Part shown: in pieces, positions 1-7,895 of the stretch
How positions within the stretch are numbered: position 1 is the stretch's first letter
Layout of the letters: the number at the start of each line of letters is the position of its first letter
Source: Streptomyces albireticuli
Lineage (GTDB): Bacteria; Actinomycetota; Actinomycetes; Streptomycetales; Streptomycetaceae
Length of the DNA stretch: 64,000 nucleotides
Reading direction: 5' to 3'
Assembly (NCBI RefSeq): GCF_021228125.1
Contig: NZ_JAJQQS010000016.1
Span: 1-64,000, forward strand
Program-made: the position numbers and the translations under genes
Notes under the pieces: model-generated
The model's database searches: none
What the model saw: the letters and a program-made list of their open reading frames with translations, nothing else
Told to the model about the DNA's origin: nothing

Positions 1-261
1 TTGGGGTGGGCGGGTGTGTTCGGGTTGTGTTTGGTGGCGTCGGTGGTGTGGGGGCATGCGTATCCGGCGATGCGGGTGTGGGCGGTGCTGGCGTTGGTGA
101 CGGCGCTGGGACCGATGGGGGTGTGGGCGGCCGGGCTGATGAGGCGGCGGTGGGGTGCGGGGGGTGGGGCCGGTGGTGGGGGTTTGGACGCGGAGTTGGC
201 GCCGGTGGGGGTGGGTGAGGGGGAGGGGGCGCCGTCTTTCGGGCAGCGGAAGCCGGCTTGA
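1..261 (+). CDS. C-terminal part of a small membrane protein (5' end cut by window)
   Basis: The reading frame is open from the first base and ends in TGA at 261, giving at least 86 residues. A TTG sits at base 1 but may simply be an internal Leu codon, so I treat the gene as 5'-partial. Two hydrophobic stretches (about residues 3-20 and 25-45) look like membrane helices. They are followed by an RRR positive patch and a Gly-rich, low-complexity tail, which is presumably cytoplasmic. I recognise no family. The frame is followed by a large inverted repeat that could terminate it. Confidence 0.45.
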   Translation: MGWAGVFGLCLVASVVWGHAYPAMRVWAVLALVTALGPMGVWAAGLMRRRWGAGGGAGGGGLDAELAPVGVGEGEGAPSFGQRKPA

Positions 262-314
262 GGGGTGGGGGTGGGGTGCGGGTGGTGTGTGGGGGTGCCG
301 CTGCGCGGGGCCTT

Positions 315-499
315 TCCCCTACCCGCCCCTTCCCGAACCGGGGCTCCGCCCCGGACCCCGGTCCTCAAGCGCCGGACGGGCTGATTCGTTGCCCGGAACC
401 GGGCGAAATCAGCCCGTCCGGCGCTTGAGGACACCGCGCGTCAGCGCGGAAGGGGGCTCGGGGGCTTGCCCCCGGTTTCGGGAAGGGGCGGGTAGGGGA
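315..499. repeat. Long nested inverted repeat between convergent genes (probable bidirectional terminator)
   Basis: Two sets of arms are visible. The inner arms are 26 bp and perfectly complementary (361-386 with 407-432), around a 20-nt loop. The outer arms are 23 bp and perfect (315-337 with 477-499). The inner arm contains CAAGCGCCGGACGGGCTG, which I know as a very common intergenic repeat of Streptomyces chromosomes. It lies between the + gene ending at 261 and the - gene ending at 523, where a two-way terminator is expected. Confidence 0.75.
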
Positions 500-522
500 C
501 AAAGCCGCCCGCAGGGCAGCGC

Positions 523-1275
523 TCAGCCGAACTCCGTCAGCCACCGCTCCACCGCCTTGGGATCCCTCGACCACAACTCCCCCACCCCCACCGCGAAGCT
601 GTCCGGAAAGATATCCTCCGCATCCGCCGCGAGACCGTCGACCGTGGCACGCGCCACCTCCGCGGTCGTCGCCAGCGGCACCTCGCCGAACTGCGGCTCG
701 TGTTCGAGGACGTAGGCCAGCATGTCCGTGTCCACCGGGCCCGGGAAGACACCGTGGACGCTGATGCCCCGCGGCGCGAGATCCTGCCGGACGGCCTGCG
801 TCATCGAGTGCAGTGCCGCCTTCGACGCGGGATAGCCGCCCAGCGCGGGCGTGCCGCCGAAGGCGCCGACGCTGATGACATTGACGACGGCGCCGCCGCC
901 GTTGCGCTCGATCACCGGAGCGAACGCCCGCAGGACGCGGAGCGTCCCCAGGTAGTTGGTGCGCATCACGTCCTCGACGAGCGCGAGGTCCATCTCGAGC
1001 AGATGCCCCACCGCGTGCGTGGCCGCGTTGTTGACGAGCAGCGTCACGTCGGACGCGGCCTCCGCCGCGGCGGCGATCGTGTCCGGAGCCGTGAGGTCCA
1101 CCTCCACCGGGACCACACGCGACGGGTCCTCGGCGACGACCGGTCCCAGCGCCGCGGGGTTCCGCGCCGCCGCGTGCACCCGCGCGGCCCCGCGGGCGAG
1201 GAACTCGCCGACGAGCGCCCGCCCGATCCCACGGTTGGCGCCCGTCACGAGCACGACCGAGCCCTCGATCTCCAC
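523..1275 (-). CDS. Short-chain dehydrogenase/reductase (SDR)
   Basis: This is a classical SDR of 250 residues. It has the cofactor motif TGANRGIG (11-18), NNAA (82-85), catalytic Ser135 in the VISVGA segment, and Tyr148/Lys152 in YPASK. I chose the GTG at 1275 because GGAAAGGGG lies about 6 nt upstream and the Rossmann fold begins at residue 7; a longer open frame upstream lacks support. An acidic residue after the second strand (VEVD, 57-60) is part of the usual nucleotide site, but NAD versus NADP cannot be decided by eye. The substrate is unknown. It is convergent with the upstream gene across the inverted repeat and divergent from the FMN reductase at 1493. Confidence 0.85.
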   Translation of the reverse strand: MEIEGSVVLVTGANRGIGRALVGEFLARGAARVHAAARNPAALGPVVAEDPSRVVPVEVDLTAPDTIAAAAEAASDVTLLVNNAATHAVGHLLEMDLALVEDVMRTNYLGTLRVLRAFAPVIERNGGGAVVNVISVGAFGGTPALGGYPASKAALHSMTQAVRQDLAPRGISVHGVFPGPVDTDMLAYVLEHEPQFGEVPLATTAEVARATVDGLAADAEDIFPDSFAVGVGELWSRDPKAVERWLTEFG

Positions 1276-1492
1276 GGTGGATCCCCTTTCCGTCGGCGGG
1301 TCCCGGCGCACCCGCCCGTCGTACGCCGTCCACAGCCCCCTACCCGCCCACCGGGCACGGCTCGCCGGACGCGCGGCTTTGATCCGCGCCGCCCCCGGGG
1401 CCTCCCGCGTGCGCGGCCGGATCACAGGCCGGACGCTGTGAGGGGACGTACGGACGTCCCCGCCAGCACGGTCACCGAGGAGGGCTCCGACC

Positions 1493-2152
1493 ATGGCCGA
1501 CGACACCACGCCCGGCCCCACCCGCGTACTGGTCTTCGGCGCGTCGCTGCGCGGCGACTCGCTCAACGCCCGGCTGGCGGCGCTCGTCGCCCGGCTGATC
1601 CGGGGCACCGGTGCGGAGGCGGACCTCGCCCGGATGGACGAATTCGCCATGCCCGTCTACGACGGTGACGCCGAGACGGCCGAGGGCATCCCGGCGGGCG
1701 CGCTCGCCCTGCGCGACCGGCTGGCCGGGGCGGACGCACTGGTGATCGCCTCGCCCGAGTACAACGCCTCGCTGCCCGGCGGGCTGAAGAACGCCGTCGA
1801 CTGGGTCTCGCGCGTCCGGCCGCAGCCCTTCAAGGACAAGCAGGCGCTGCTGGTCTCCGCCTCCCCGTCCATGGTCGGCGGCAACCGCGGCCTGTGGGCG
1901 CTGCGCATCCCGCTCGAACACCTCGGCGCCCGCGTCTACCCCGACATGTTCAGCCTGGCGAAGGCGCACGAGGGCTTCACCGAGGCGGGCGACCTGACCG
2001 ACCCCGCGCTCCAGCAGCGGCTGACGGAGTCCGTGGCCGCGTTCCTCCAACTGGTGGAGGCCGACACCCGGTACGTATGCCTCCAGCGGCGGTGGTACGA
2101 GTTCCTCGGCGACTGTACGGACGCGCCCGTCACCCAGCGGGCCCAGGACTGA
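1493..2152 (+). CDS. NADPH-dependent FMN reductase family protein (flavodoxin fold)
   Basis: The 219-residue product opens with a flavodoxin-like strand-loop (RVLVFGASLRGDSLNARL). It carries the family hallmark SPEYNASLPGGLKNAVDWVSR around residues 84-104, which binds FMN and forms the dimer face. Such enzymes reduce FMN, quinones, azo dyes or metal ions with NAD(P)H in the cytoplasm. The length is a little above the usual 180-200 because of a C-terminal extension. The ATG follows GAGGAGGGCTCCGACC, a good ribosome site. It is divergently placed from the SDR at 523-1275, so a shared promoter region is possible. Confidence 0.85.
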   Translation: MADDTTPGPTRVLVFGASLRGDSLNARLAALVARLIRGTGAEADLARMDEFAMPVYDGDAETAEGIPAGALALRDRLAGADALVIASPEYNASLPGGLKNAVDWVSRVRPQPFKDKQALLVSASPSMVGGNRGLWALRIPLEHLGARVYPDMFSLAKAHEGFTEAGDLTDPALQQRLTESVAAFLQLVEADTRYVCLQRRWYEFLGDCTDAPVTQRAQD

Positions 2153-2196
2153 CGGCGCCGGAGCGTGCCGGGCGGCCTTCGCCGCAGGCCCGTTCC

Positions 2197-3258
2197 TCAG
2201 AGGCCGAGGACGTCCGCCAGGTCGTAGCGCGCCGTCTCCTCCAGCTGCGCGTACGTGCAGTCGGCGGGGTCCCGGTCCGGGCGCCAGCGGCGGAACCGCG
2301 TGGTGTGGCGGAAGCGGTCGCCCTGGAGGTGGTCGTAGGCCACCTCGCAGACCCTTTCGGGGCGCAACGGGATCCAGGAGAGGTCCTTGGTGCCGGTCCA
2401 GCGGCTGGGCCCGCCCGGCAGCCGGCCGCCGGCCTGGGCGTCCGGGTCCGTCCACCGCTCCCACGGGTGACCGTGGACGTCGGTCATCCGCAGCGGCTCC
2501 AGCTCCTCCATCAGCTCCCGGCGGCGGCGCATCGGAAAGGAGGCGCAGACGCCGACGTGCTGCAACCGCCCGGCGGAGTCGTGGAGTCCGAGCAGCAGTG
2601 AGCCCACGACGGGCCCGCTCTTGTGGAGGCGCAGCCCCGCGAGGACGCAGTCGGCGGTCCTCTCGTGCTTGACCTTGGTCATGACGCGTTCGCCCGGCCG
2701 GTAGGGGAGGCCGGGCGGCTTGGCGACGACGCCGTCCAGGCCGGCGCCCTCGTATTCCTCGAACCAGGCCCGGGCGACGTCCAGGTCGTCGGTGACGGGG
2801 GTGACGTGCACCGGGGCCGACACGTCCCGCAGCGCGGCGGCCAGGGCCTTACGGCGGGCGCTCTGGGGCAGGTCCATCAGCGAATCGTCGCCGAGCGCCA
2901 GCAGGTCGAAGGCGATGAAGGAGGCCGGCGTCTCCTCGGCCAGACGGGCGACGCGGGAGGCCGCCGGGTGGATGCGTTCGAGCAGGGCGTCGAAGTCCAG
3001 CCGTCCCCCGCGGACGACGACGATCTCGCCGTCCACGACGCAGCGGCCGGGGAGCTGTGCCCGCAGGGCCCGGACGACCTCGGGGAAATAGCGGGTCAGC
3101 GGTTTCGTGGTGCGGCTGGCGATCTCGACGGCGTCGCCGTCGCGGAAGACGACGGCCCGGAAGCCGTCCCACTTCGCCTCGTACTGCATACCGGGCGGAA
3201 TCGCGGAAGCCGTTTTGGCCAGCATCGGCCGCACCGGGGGCATCACCGGGAGTTCCAT
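2197..3258 (-). CDS. ligC: ATP-dependent DNA ligase (LigC-type, NHEJ)
   Basis: The 353-residue protein has the nucleotidyltransferase core of ATP-dependent ligases. Motif I is KWDGFR with the adenylated Lys29. It is followed by a DGEIVV segment (motif III region), GLDGVVAKP (motif IV) and TKVKHE (motif V), then an OB-fold C-terminus. It has no polymerase or nuclease domain, so it is the stand-alone bacterial LigC type. It is divergent from a LigD-type polymerase gene at 3377 with about 118 bp between the starts. In streptomycetes ligase and polymerase of non-homologous end joining are known to be separate proteins. No ku gene is in the window. The ATG at 3258 lacks a strong ribosome site; an ATG six codons in (MPPVRPML) is an alternative. 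Confidence 0.88.
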   Translation of the reverse strand: MELPVMPPVRPMLAKTASAIPPGMQYEAKWDGFRAVVFRDGDAVEIASRTTKPLTRYFPEVVRALRAQLPGRCVVDGEIVVVRGGRLDFDALLERIHPAASRVARLAEETPASFIAFDLLALGDDSLMDLPQSARRKALAAALRDVSAPVHVTPVTDDLDVARAWFEEYEGAGLDGVVAKPPGLPYRPGERVMTKVKHERTADCVLAGLRLHKSGPVVGSLLLGLHDSAGRLQHVGVCASFPMRRRRELMEELEPLRMTDVHGHPWERWTDPDAQAGGRLPGGPSRWTGTKDLSWIPLRPERVCEVAYDHLQGDRFRHTTRFRRWRPDRDPADCTYAQLEETARYDLADVLGL

Positions 3259-3376
3259 GACCGCGATTGTGCGGGCTCCCCGGCGCCCTCGCCCGCCGGG
3301 AGCCGCCCGTGGGCCCGCGCCTTCCCGCCGCCGGTCGCGAGTGGTGGGGCACGGGAGGCGCGCTTAGCGTGGGGAC

Positions 3377-4465
3377 ATGGGCGGTGACGCGGTGGAGCTC
3401 TCTGCGGGCGGGCGGACGGTGCGGATCTCCCACCCCGACAAGGTCTATTTCCCGGAACGCGGCTTCACCAAATATGACGTGGCGTCCTACTACCTGAGCG
3501 TCGCCGACGGTGTCGTCCGAGCGCTGCGGGACCGGCCGACCACCCTGGAGCGCTACCCCGACGGCGTCGGCGGCGAGTCGTTCTTCCAGAAGCGGGCACC
3601 GAAGAACCTCCCCGACTGGATCCCGACCGGGCGCATCTCCTTCCCCAGCGGCCGGTACGCGGACGAGATCTGCCCCGGGGAGATCGCGGCCGTGCTCTGG
3701 GCGGCGAACCTGGGCTGTCTGACCTTCCACCCCTGGCCGGTGCGGCGCGCCGACACCGACCACCCCGACGAACTGCGCATCGACCTCGACCCGCAGCCGG
3801 GCACCGACTACGCGGACGCGGTGCGCGCCGCCCTCGATCTGCGCGAGGTGCTGGCGGGGCTGGGGCTGACGGGCTGGCCCAAGACGTCCGGCGGGCGCGG
3901 CCTGCACGTCTTCGTGCCGATCGCGCCCCGGTGGACGTTCACGCAGGTGCGGCGCGCGGCGATCGCCGTGGCGCGGGAGCTGGAACGGCGGTCGCCCCGG
4001 ACGATCACCACGGCGTGGTGGAAGGAGGAGCGCGGCGAGAAGGTGTTCGTGGACTACAACCAGACCGCCCGCGACCGCACCATCGCCAGCGCCTATTCCG
4101 TGCGCCCGCGGGCGCACGCCCCGGTCTCCGCCCCGCTGACGTGGGAGGAGGTGCCCGGCGCCGTGCCCCGGGACTTCGACCTGGGCAGCATGCCGGCGCG
4201 GTACGCCGAGGTGGGTGATGTGCACGCGGGAATGGGTGACGAGCCCTGCGGCCTGGAAGCGGCCCTGGAGCTGGCCGACCGGGACGAGCGCGAGCACGGT
4301 CTGGGTGACCTTCCCTACCCGCCGGAGCACCCGAAGATGAAGGGCGAGCCGAAGCGTGTCCAGCCCAGCCGGGCCCGCAAGGAGGGCGCCGGCGGAGGGG
4401 GAGCCCGTAAGAAGTCCGCGGGGAGCGACGGGCCCGGGGAGGGGCCGGAAGCGACCGCCGGCTGA
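3377..4465 (+). CDS. LigD-type NHEJ polymerase domain protein (primase/polymerase)
   Basis: This 362-residue protein is a stand-alone homologue of the LigD polymerase domain of the archaeo-eukaryotic primase superfamily. Hallmarks are the N-terminal HPDKVYFPERGFTKYDVASYY segment (19-39), the catalytic DLD (Asp136 and Asp138 in RIDLDPQPG), SGGRGLHVFVP near residue 175, and FVDYNQTARDRTIASAYS. The last 60 residues are Lys/Arg/Gly-rich and look disordered. Such enzymes fill gaps with ribo- or deoxynucleotides at double-strand breaks. The divergent ligase gene at 2197-3258 supports a joint role in end joining. Confidence 0.88.
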   Translation: MGGDAVELSAGGRTVRISHPDKVYFPERGFTKYDVASYYLSVADGVVRALRDRPTTLERYPDGVGGESFFQKRAPKNLPDWIPTGRISFPSGRYADEICPGEIAAVLWAANLGCLTFHPWPVRRADTDHPDELRIDLDPQPGTDYADAVRAALDLREVLAGLGLTGWPKTSGGRGLHVFVPIAPRWTFTQVRRAAIAVARELERRSPRTITTAWWKEERGEKVFVDYNQTARDRTIASAYSVRPRAHAPVSAPLTWEEVPGAVPRDFDLGSMPARYAEVGDVHAGMGDEPCGLEAALELADRDEREHGLGDLPYPPEHPKMKGEPKRVQPSRARKEGAGGGGARKKSAGSDGPGEGPEATAG

Positions 4466-4580
4466 GCGCCGCGGAGGGCCGCGTCCGGGGAGCCGTACGG
4501 GTTCGCGGGAGGTTTATATGCATTCGTCCCGTGGAAACGTGGGCTGTGCGTTGACCACTCCGTAGGACGAGGGAGCTGCA

Positions 4581-4967
4581 ATGACCCAGACACTGGTGGC
4601 CCGTGGCATGGCCGTAACGGTCGCCGCGCTGACCGGGGCGGTGCTCGCCGCCGGACCGGCCCAGTCGGCTCCGGTGCCGGCCCGGCCGAGCGGCACGGTC
4701 GTCAGCGTGTCGGGTGTGAACGAACGTCACTTCCCGAGCACGGACTCCTCGGTGCGGAGCACGCTCCTCCGCGGGGTCAAGGTCGGGCTGCGGTGCAAGG
4801 TCCGGGCCCAGAACATCGGCGGGAACAACGTCTGGTACCTGCTGCGGGACCGTGCCACCTGGGTGAACTCGACGTACATCACCCCCGCCGGCGCCGTTCC
4901 CTTGTGCAAGGACGTCAACCGCGGCGTGCCGGAGAACGCGCCCAAGACGCGGGCCGCCATGGGGTGA
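4581..4967 (+). CDS. Small secreted SH3-like protein
   Basis: The 128-residue product has a Sec signal peptide (MTQTLVARGMAVTVAALTGA, cleavage probably after AQSA near residue 30). The mature part resembles bacterial SH3 repeats: a turn HFPSTDSSVRSTLLRGVKVGL, then paired Cys residues and NNVWYLLRDRATWVNSTYI. Proteins of this type are secreted and bind cell-wall material in some families, but no catalytic domain is attached. The ATG follows ACGAGGGAGCTGCA. It appears monocistronic. Function unknown. Confidence 0.75.
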   Translation: MTQTLVARGMAVTVAALTGAVLAAGPAQSAPVPARPSGTVVSVSGVNERHFPSTDSSVRSTLLRGVKVGLRCKVRAQNIGGNNVWYLLRDRATWVNSTYITPAGAVPLCKDVNRGVPENAPKTRAAMG

Positions 4968-5073
4968 CCCTCCTCGGCGGTGACCGACGGGCGGGCCGGG
5001 CGCATCAGCCCCGGCCCGCCCGTCTTGCCGCGCGCGGCCCTCCGGACGCCGACCGGAACCGCCTCCCCGTCTG

Positions 5074-5119
5074 TTGACTTCCGCACCACCACGTGCCATT
5101 GATGACGTGTCCACGTCAT
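5074..5119 (+). promoter_or_regulatory. Candidate promoter with inverted-repeat operator
   Basis: A TTGACT (5074-5079) is followed after 18 nt by ATTGAT (5098-5103), a plausible vegetative-type promoter. Overlapping the second box is a perfect inverted repeat, ATGACGTG-TC-CACGTCAT (5102-5119), placed where a repressor would block initiation. Both lie about 60-105 nt upstream of the secreted-protein gene that starts at 5180. The assignment is by eye only. Confidence 0.4.
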
Positions 5120-5179
5120 TCTTCCTGTTCTCGGTTCCGCCCGGCACCCCACGGCCCCGGAACCGGAAGGGAGCACGCG

Positions 5180-5719
5180 ATGAGTACGTCCACGAGCCCG
5201 CGCCGAGGGCGGACGACGACGGCAGCGGCCGTCGTCGCCGCTGTGACGGCCGGACTGGCCGTCCTGGCCGCACCGGCGGCCGGAGCCGCCACCGTGTCCG
5301 TCGGCTACACCTGCGCCGGCCCGGGCGCCCCGAGCGGCGTCCAGCCCGTACAGATCTCCATGACCGCCCCGGCGAGCGTACCGGTGGGCGGCACCGCCGA
5401 ACTCTCGGTGGACGTCACCACCAGCATCAAGGCACCCCTCACCCTCCCGGCCAGGAGCGTGACGGGAGAGCTGGGCATCACCCTCGGCGGCGCGGCCTCC
5501 GGCAGCGTGACCGCCACCGGCTTCACCAACGCGGCCGTCGTCCCGAGCGGCACCGCGGTGAAGGTCACCGGGGGCAAGGCCGCCGTCAAGCTCGACGCGG
5601 CGGGCACGGCGACCTTCGCGCCGGGGAAGGCGTCGGTGCACGTGTTCGGGGTGACGGTCGAGTGCGTGGTGTCGGGGACGGCACCGGTGGCGGCGACGAC
5701 GGAGGTGACGACGGGCTAG
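5180..5719 (+). CDS. Secreted beta-rich protein of unknown function
   Basis: The 179-residue product begins with an Arg-containing signal peptide (MSTSTSPRRGRTTT plus a hydrophobic core ending AAPAAGAA, cleavage near residue 36). The mature protein is Thr/Val/Gly-rich with alternating hydrophobic pattern, typical of an all-beta immunoglobulin-like fold. It has two Cys (CAGPG near its start and VECVV near its end) that could form a disulphide. The start at 5180 is chosen because GGAAGGGAG precedes it; a longer frame from 5093 has no such site. Upstream lies a candidate operator, downstream a 13-bp hairpin. I do not recognise the family with certainty. Confidence 0.75.
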   Translation: MSTSTSPRRGRTTTAAAVVAAVTAGLAVLAAPAAGAATVSVGYTCAGPGAPSGVQPVQISMTAPASVPVGGTAELSVDVTTSIKAPLTLPARSVTGELGITLGGAASGSVTATGFTNAAVVPSGTAVKVTGGKAAVKLDAAGTATFAPGKASVHVFGVTVECVVSGTAPVAATTEVTTG

Positions 5720-5724
5720 GCCGT

Positions 5725-5755
5725 GGAAGGGGCGGCCTCATCGGCCGCCCCTTCC
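5725..5755. terminator. Terminator hairpin between convergent genes
   Basis: A perfect 13-bp inverted repeat (5725-5737 with 5743-5755, arm GGAAGGGGCGGCC) with a 5-nt loop begins 6 nt after the stop at 5719. It lies before the convergent gene ending at 5810, so it may serve both. Confidence 0.75.
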
Positions 5756-5809
5756 TGCCGCGCGGCGGCCCCTGTCCGTCGCCCCGGCGACCGGATCCGC
5801 CCGGACGCG

Positions 5810-6331
5810 TCAGACGCGCGTGAGCTTCGCCGCCCCGAACGACACGTCGAACCGGTCGCACCAGATGCTCACGCTCCCGTACCGCTCCAGGTCCAGCCCC
5901 GCCGGCAGCGCGTAGTTCTGATCGCCCTTGTTCCCCTTGAGCGATCCCAGGCTCCGGTGCGCCCCGTCGTCGAAGACGTGCCAGCCGGCCCGCCCCTCCT
6001 TCACCGGGGCGTCGCTGAGCAGCACCTTCACGTCCGGTCCGTTGCTGGTGTCCAGATTCTCGACCCGCAGCGTGCGGGTCCCGTCCGGCAGCTCCAGCAC
6101 CCGCACCTTCCCGGTGGTCGTGTGCTCGTGGCTGATCAGCTCCCCGACGGCCAGCGTCCGGGGCGCGCGGGACCCGGCCTCCGCCGCCACGGGGGCGGCC
6201 TCGCGCACCGTGGTGTCCACCCACAGCTTCCACGGCTGGAACCACACCACGCCCGCGCCGACCGCCAGCACCCCGGCCAGCAGTACCCCGATCACGACCC
6301 GCCTGTTCAGCATTCGCCGTACGCGTCCCAT
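5810..6331 (-). CDS. Membrane-anchored DM13-like domain protein
   Basis: The start at 6331 (MGRVRRMLNRRVV) is chosen because GGGAGG lies 5 nt upstream; the product is then 173 residues. One N-terminal helix (about residues 11-31) anchors it or acts as a signal. The extracytoplasmic part reads GELISHEHTTTGKVRVLELPDG, LRVENLDTSNGPDVKVLLSD, ... QNYALPAGLDLERYGSVSIWCDRFDVSFGAAKL. This is the DM13 (electron-transfer DM13) pattern with its single conserved Cys in WCDRF. DM13 domains are proposed redox or adhesion modules at the cell surface. No neighbour explains the role. Confidence 0.75.
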   Translation of the reverse strand: MGRVRRMLNRRVVIGVLLAGVLAVGAGVVWFQPWKLWVDTTVREAAPVAAEAGSRAPRTLAVGELISHEHTTTGKVRVLELPDGTRTLRVENLDTSNGPDVKVLLSDAPVKEGRAGWHVFDDGAHRSLGSLKGNKGDQNYALPAGLDLERYGSVSIWCDRFDVSFGAAKLTRV

Positions 6332-6501
6332 TCCAGCCTCCCGAAGCCATGTGCCTTTCAGCCATGCCAACGGGCGGGGACGCGGTGGGTACTCCGGGAA
6401 ACAGATGACGAAAGTCTTACGTCCGGTTCTTACGGGCGGTGCCGGTTCCCCCGCGCGGCGCCGAGGGGCTGCTACGCACGGTCATGACCGGTCGCACCTG
6501 G

Positions 6502-6957
6502 TCACGACGGGCCGGAACTGTGCGGTACGTAGAGGTCCAGCAGCCGGGTGCGGGCCGCTCTGAGGCGGTGCCCGAGGATCTCGGCGACGGCGCGTACGAC
6601 GGCGAACCCGAGCGCCGGATCCTCCTCGCACAGCGCCCGCGCCTCCGCACCGTCGAATTCGTAGGCCCGTACGGGGCTGAGCGCCTCCGCCCCGAACCCC
6701 CACTCGTACGGCGGGAACATCCACGACCAGCCCAGCAGGTCCCCCGTGCCCAGGGTCTCCACCGCCGCGACCCGCCGGCCCGGGACCCTGAGGTCGAGCG
6801 TGACGGCCCCGGACCTGATGATCCAGAAACGGTCGGCCCTGCCCTGCTCCTCGAAGATCCGGGTGTCCTCGGGGAACGAGACCTCCCGGGCGAGGGTCAT
6901 CAAGCGGTCCCGGTACTCCGTCGGAAGGGTCCGGAGCAACTTCGTGGCATTGGACAT
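6502..6957 (-). CDS. Cyclic nucleotide-binding domain protein
   Basis: The 151-residue protein is essentially one cNMP-binding (CAP-like) domain. It shows EVSFPEDTRIFEEQGRADRFWIIRSGAVTLDL, GDLLGWSWMF and RAYEFDGAEARAL in the usual order, then a C-terminal helix. There is no DNA-binding helix-turn-helix, so it is a stand-alone sensor rather than a CRP regulator. The ATG at 6957 is preceded by GGAGGCTCGGCC. The canonical phosphate-binding Arg region (GE...RxA) is only weakly kept, so the ligand is uncertain. Confidence 0.8.
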   Translation of the reverse strand: MSNATKLLRTLPTEYRDRLMTLAREVSFPEDTRIFEEQGRADRFWIIRSGAVTLDLRVPGRRVAAVETLGTGDLLGWSWMFPPYEWGFGAEALSPVRAYEFDGAEARALCEEDPALGFAVVRAVAEILGHRLRAARTRLLDLYVPHSSGPS

Positions 6958-7073
6958 GGCCGAGCCTCCTAGCCCCCGCCGACCTGGTACGTCCATTGAG
7001 CCACGGCCGGACGGGTGAGGCATCCCGAGTCACCCCGGGCCTCCCGGGCCGCCGGAGGCGCCGGGGAACGCGA

Positions 7074-7742
7074 TCAGCCGCCGAGAAGGCCCCGGAGCAG
7101 CCCGCCGACGAGCCCGTCGAGCCCGCTCACGAGCCCGCCGAGGGTGTTCACCAGGCCGCTGACGAGCCTGGTGACGACGGACAGCAGGCCGTCCGACCCG
7201 TTGGCGCCGTCGACGGAGCCTCCCGCGGAGCGCGCGACGGGTCCGCCGGCGGCCCGGGCGCCGGAGCGGGTAGTGGCCCGGGCACCGGCCCGGGCGCCCG
7301 GGGTCACGCCGTCCTTGGCGAGGTGCGCGGTGGCGGCGACGGCGTCCGTGGTCGCCGTGGTGACGGCGGTGAGGTCCGGGGCGGCGGCCCGGGACTGCTG
7401 TTCGAGCGAGGCGCGGGCGGTGGCGAGGGCGCCGAGGTGCTTCTTCACGTTCGCGCACGACGGACCGGGCTTCGCGGCACCGGCCTGCGGTTGCTCGCAC
7501 TCGTCCGTGATCCGGCGGGCCGACCGGGTGTAGACGTTGGAGTCGATGGCCTTGGCCCCCTCGGTGGCGGCCTTGCGCAGGGCCTCCGGCGTCGGCACCC
7601 GCGCCTCGGCCGGCGGCGCCGCCGACGCCCCGGCGGTGGCGGGCGCCCCGGCCGGAGGCCGGGCGGTGGCGGCGGTGGTCACGGCGAGCGCGCCGCACAG
7701 CGTCCCGCAGACGAGAAGCGTGGTTCGGCGGGGGAGGTGCAT
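7074..7742 (-). CDS. Secreted Ala/Gly-rich protein with amphipathic C-terminus
   Basis: This 222-residue protein has a Sec signal peptide (MHLPRRTTLLVCGTLCGALA..., cleavage near residue 28). It is followed by a helical Ala-rich middle with two Cys (ECEQ, SCAN) and an Ala/Arg/Gly linker. The C-terminus is built from VVTRLVSGLVNTLGGLVSGL-type Leu/Gly repeats that look amphipathic. The start at 7742 follows GAAGGAGTGACCCCC; longer in-frame starts do not. I do not recognise the family. The GLxxGL tail suggests membrane or surface association (inference). Confidence 0.7.
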   Translation of the reverse strand: MHLPRRTTLLVCGTLCGALAVTTAATARPPAGAPATAGASAAPPAEARVPTPEALRKAATEGAKAIDSNVYTRSARRITDECEQPQAGAAKPGPSCANVKKHLGALATARASLEQQSRAAAPDLTAVTTATTDAVAATAHLAKDGVTPGARAGARATTRSGARAAGGPVARSAGGSVDGANGSDGLLSVVTRLVSGLVNTLGGLVSGLDGLVGGLLRGLLGG

Positions 7743-7875
7743 GGGGGTCACTCCTTCGGGCCGGGGTCCTCTTGGGCCGCGGGATCGTCTGATCACCGTG
7801 CGGGCACCTTCGGTACCCCGCAATCCGAGAAGGTCCATCCGGGGTACGTCCACGTAGTTTTGACGTACCGCCAGT

Positions 7876-7895
7876 TAAAAATGACGGACCGTCAT
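7876..7895 (-). terminator. Rho-independent terminator of the exporter gene
   Basis: Read on the minus strand, the inverted repeat ATGACGG-T-CCGTCAT overlaps the stop codon of the upstream FUSC-like gene. It is followed directly by a run of five T, a rare U-tract in such GC-rich DNA. It separates that gene from the secreted-protein gene at 7074-7742. Confidence 0.6.
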
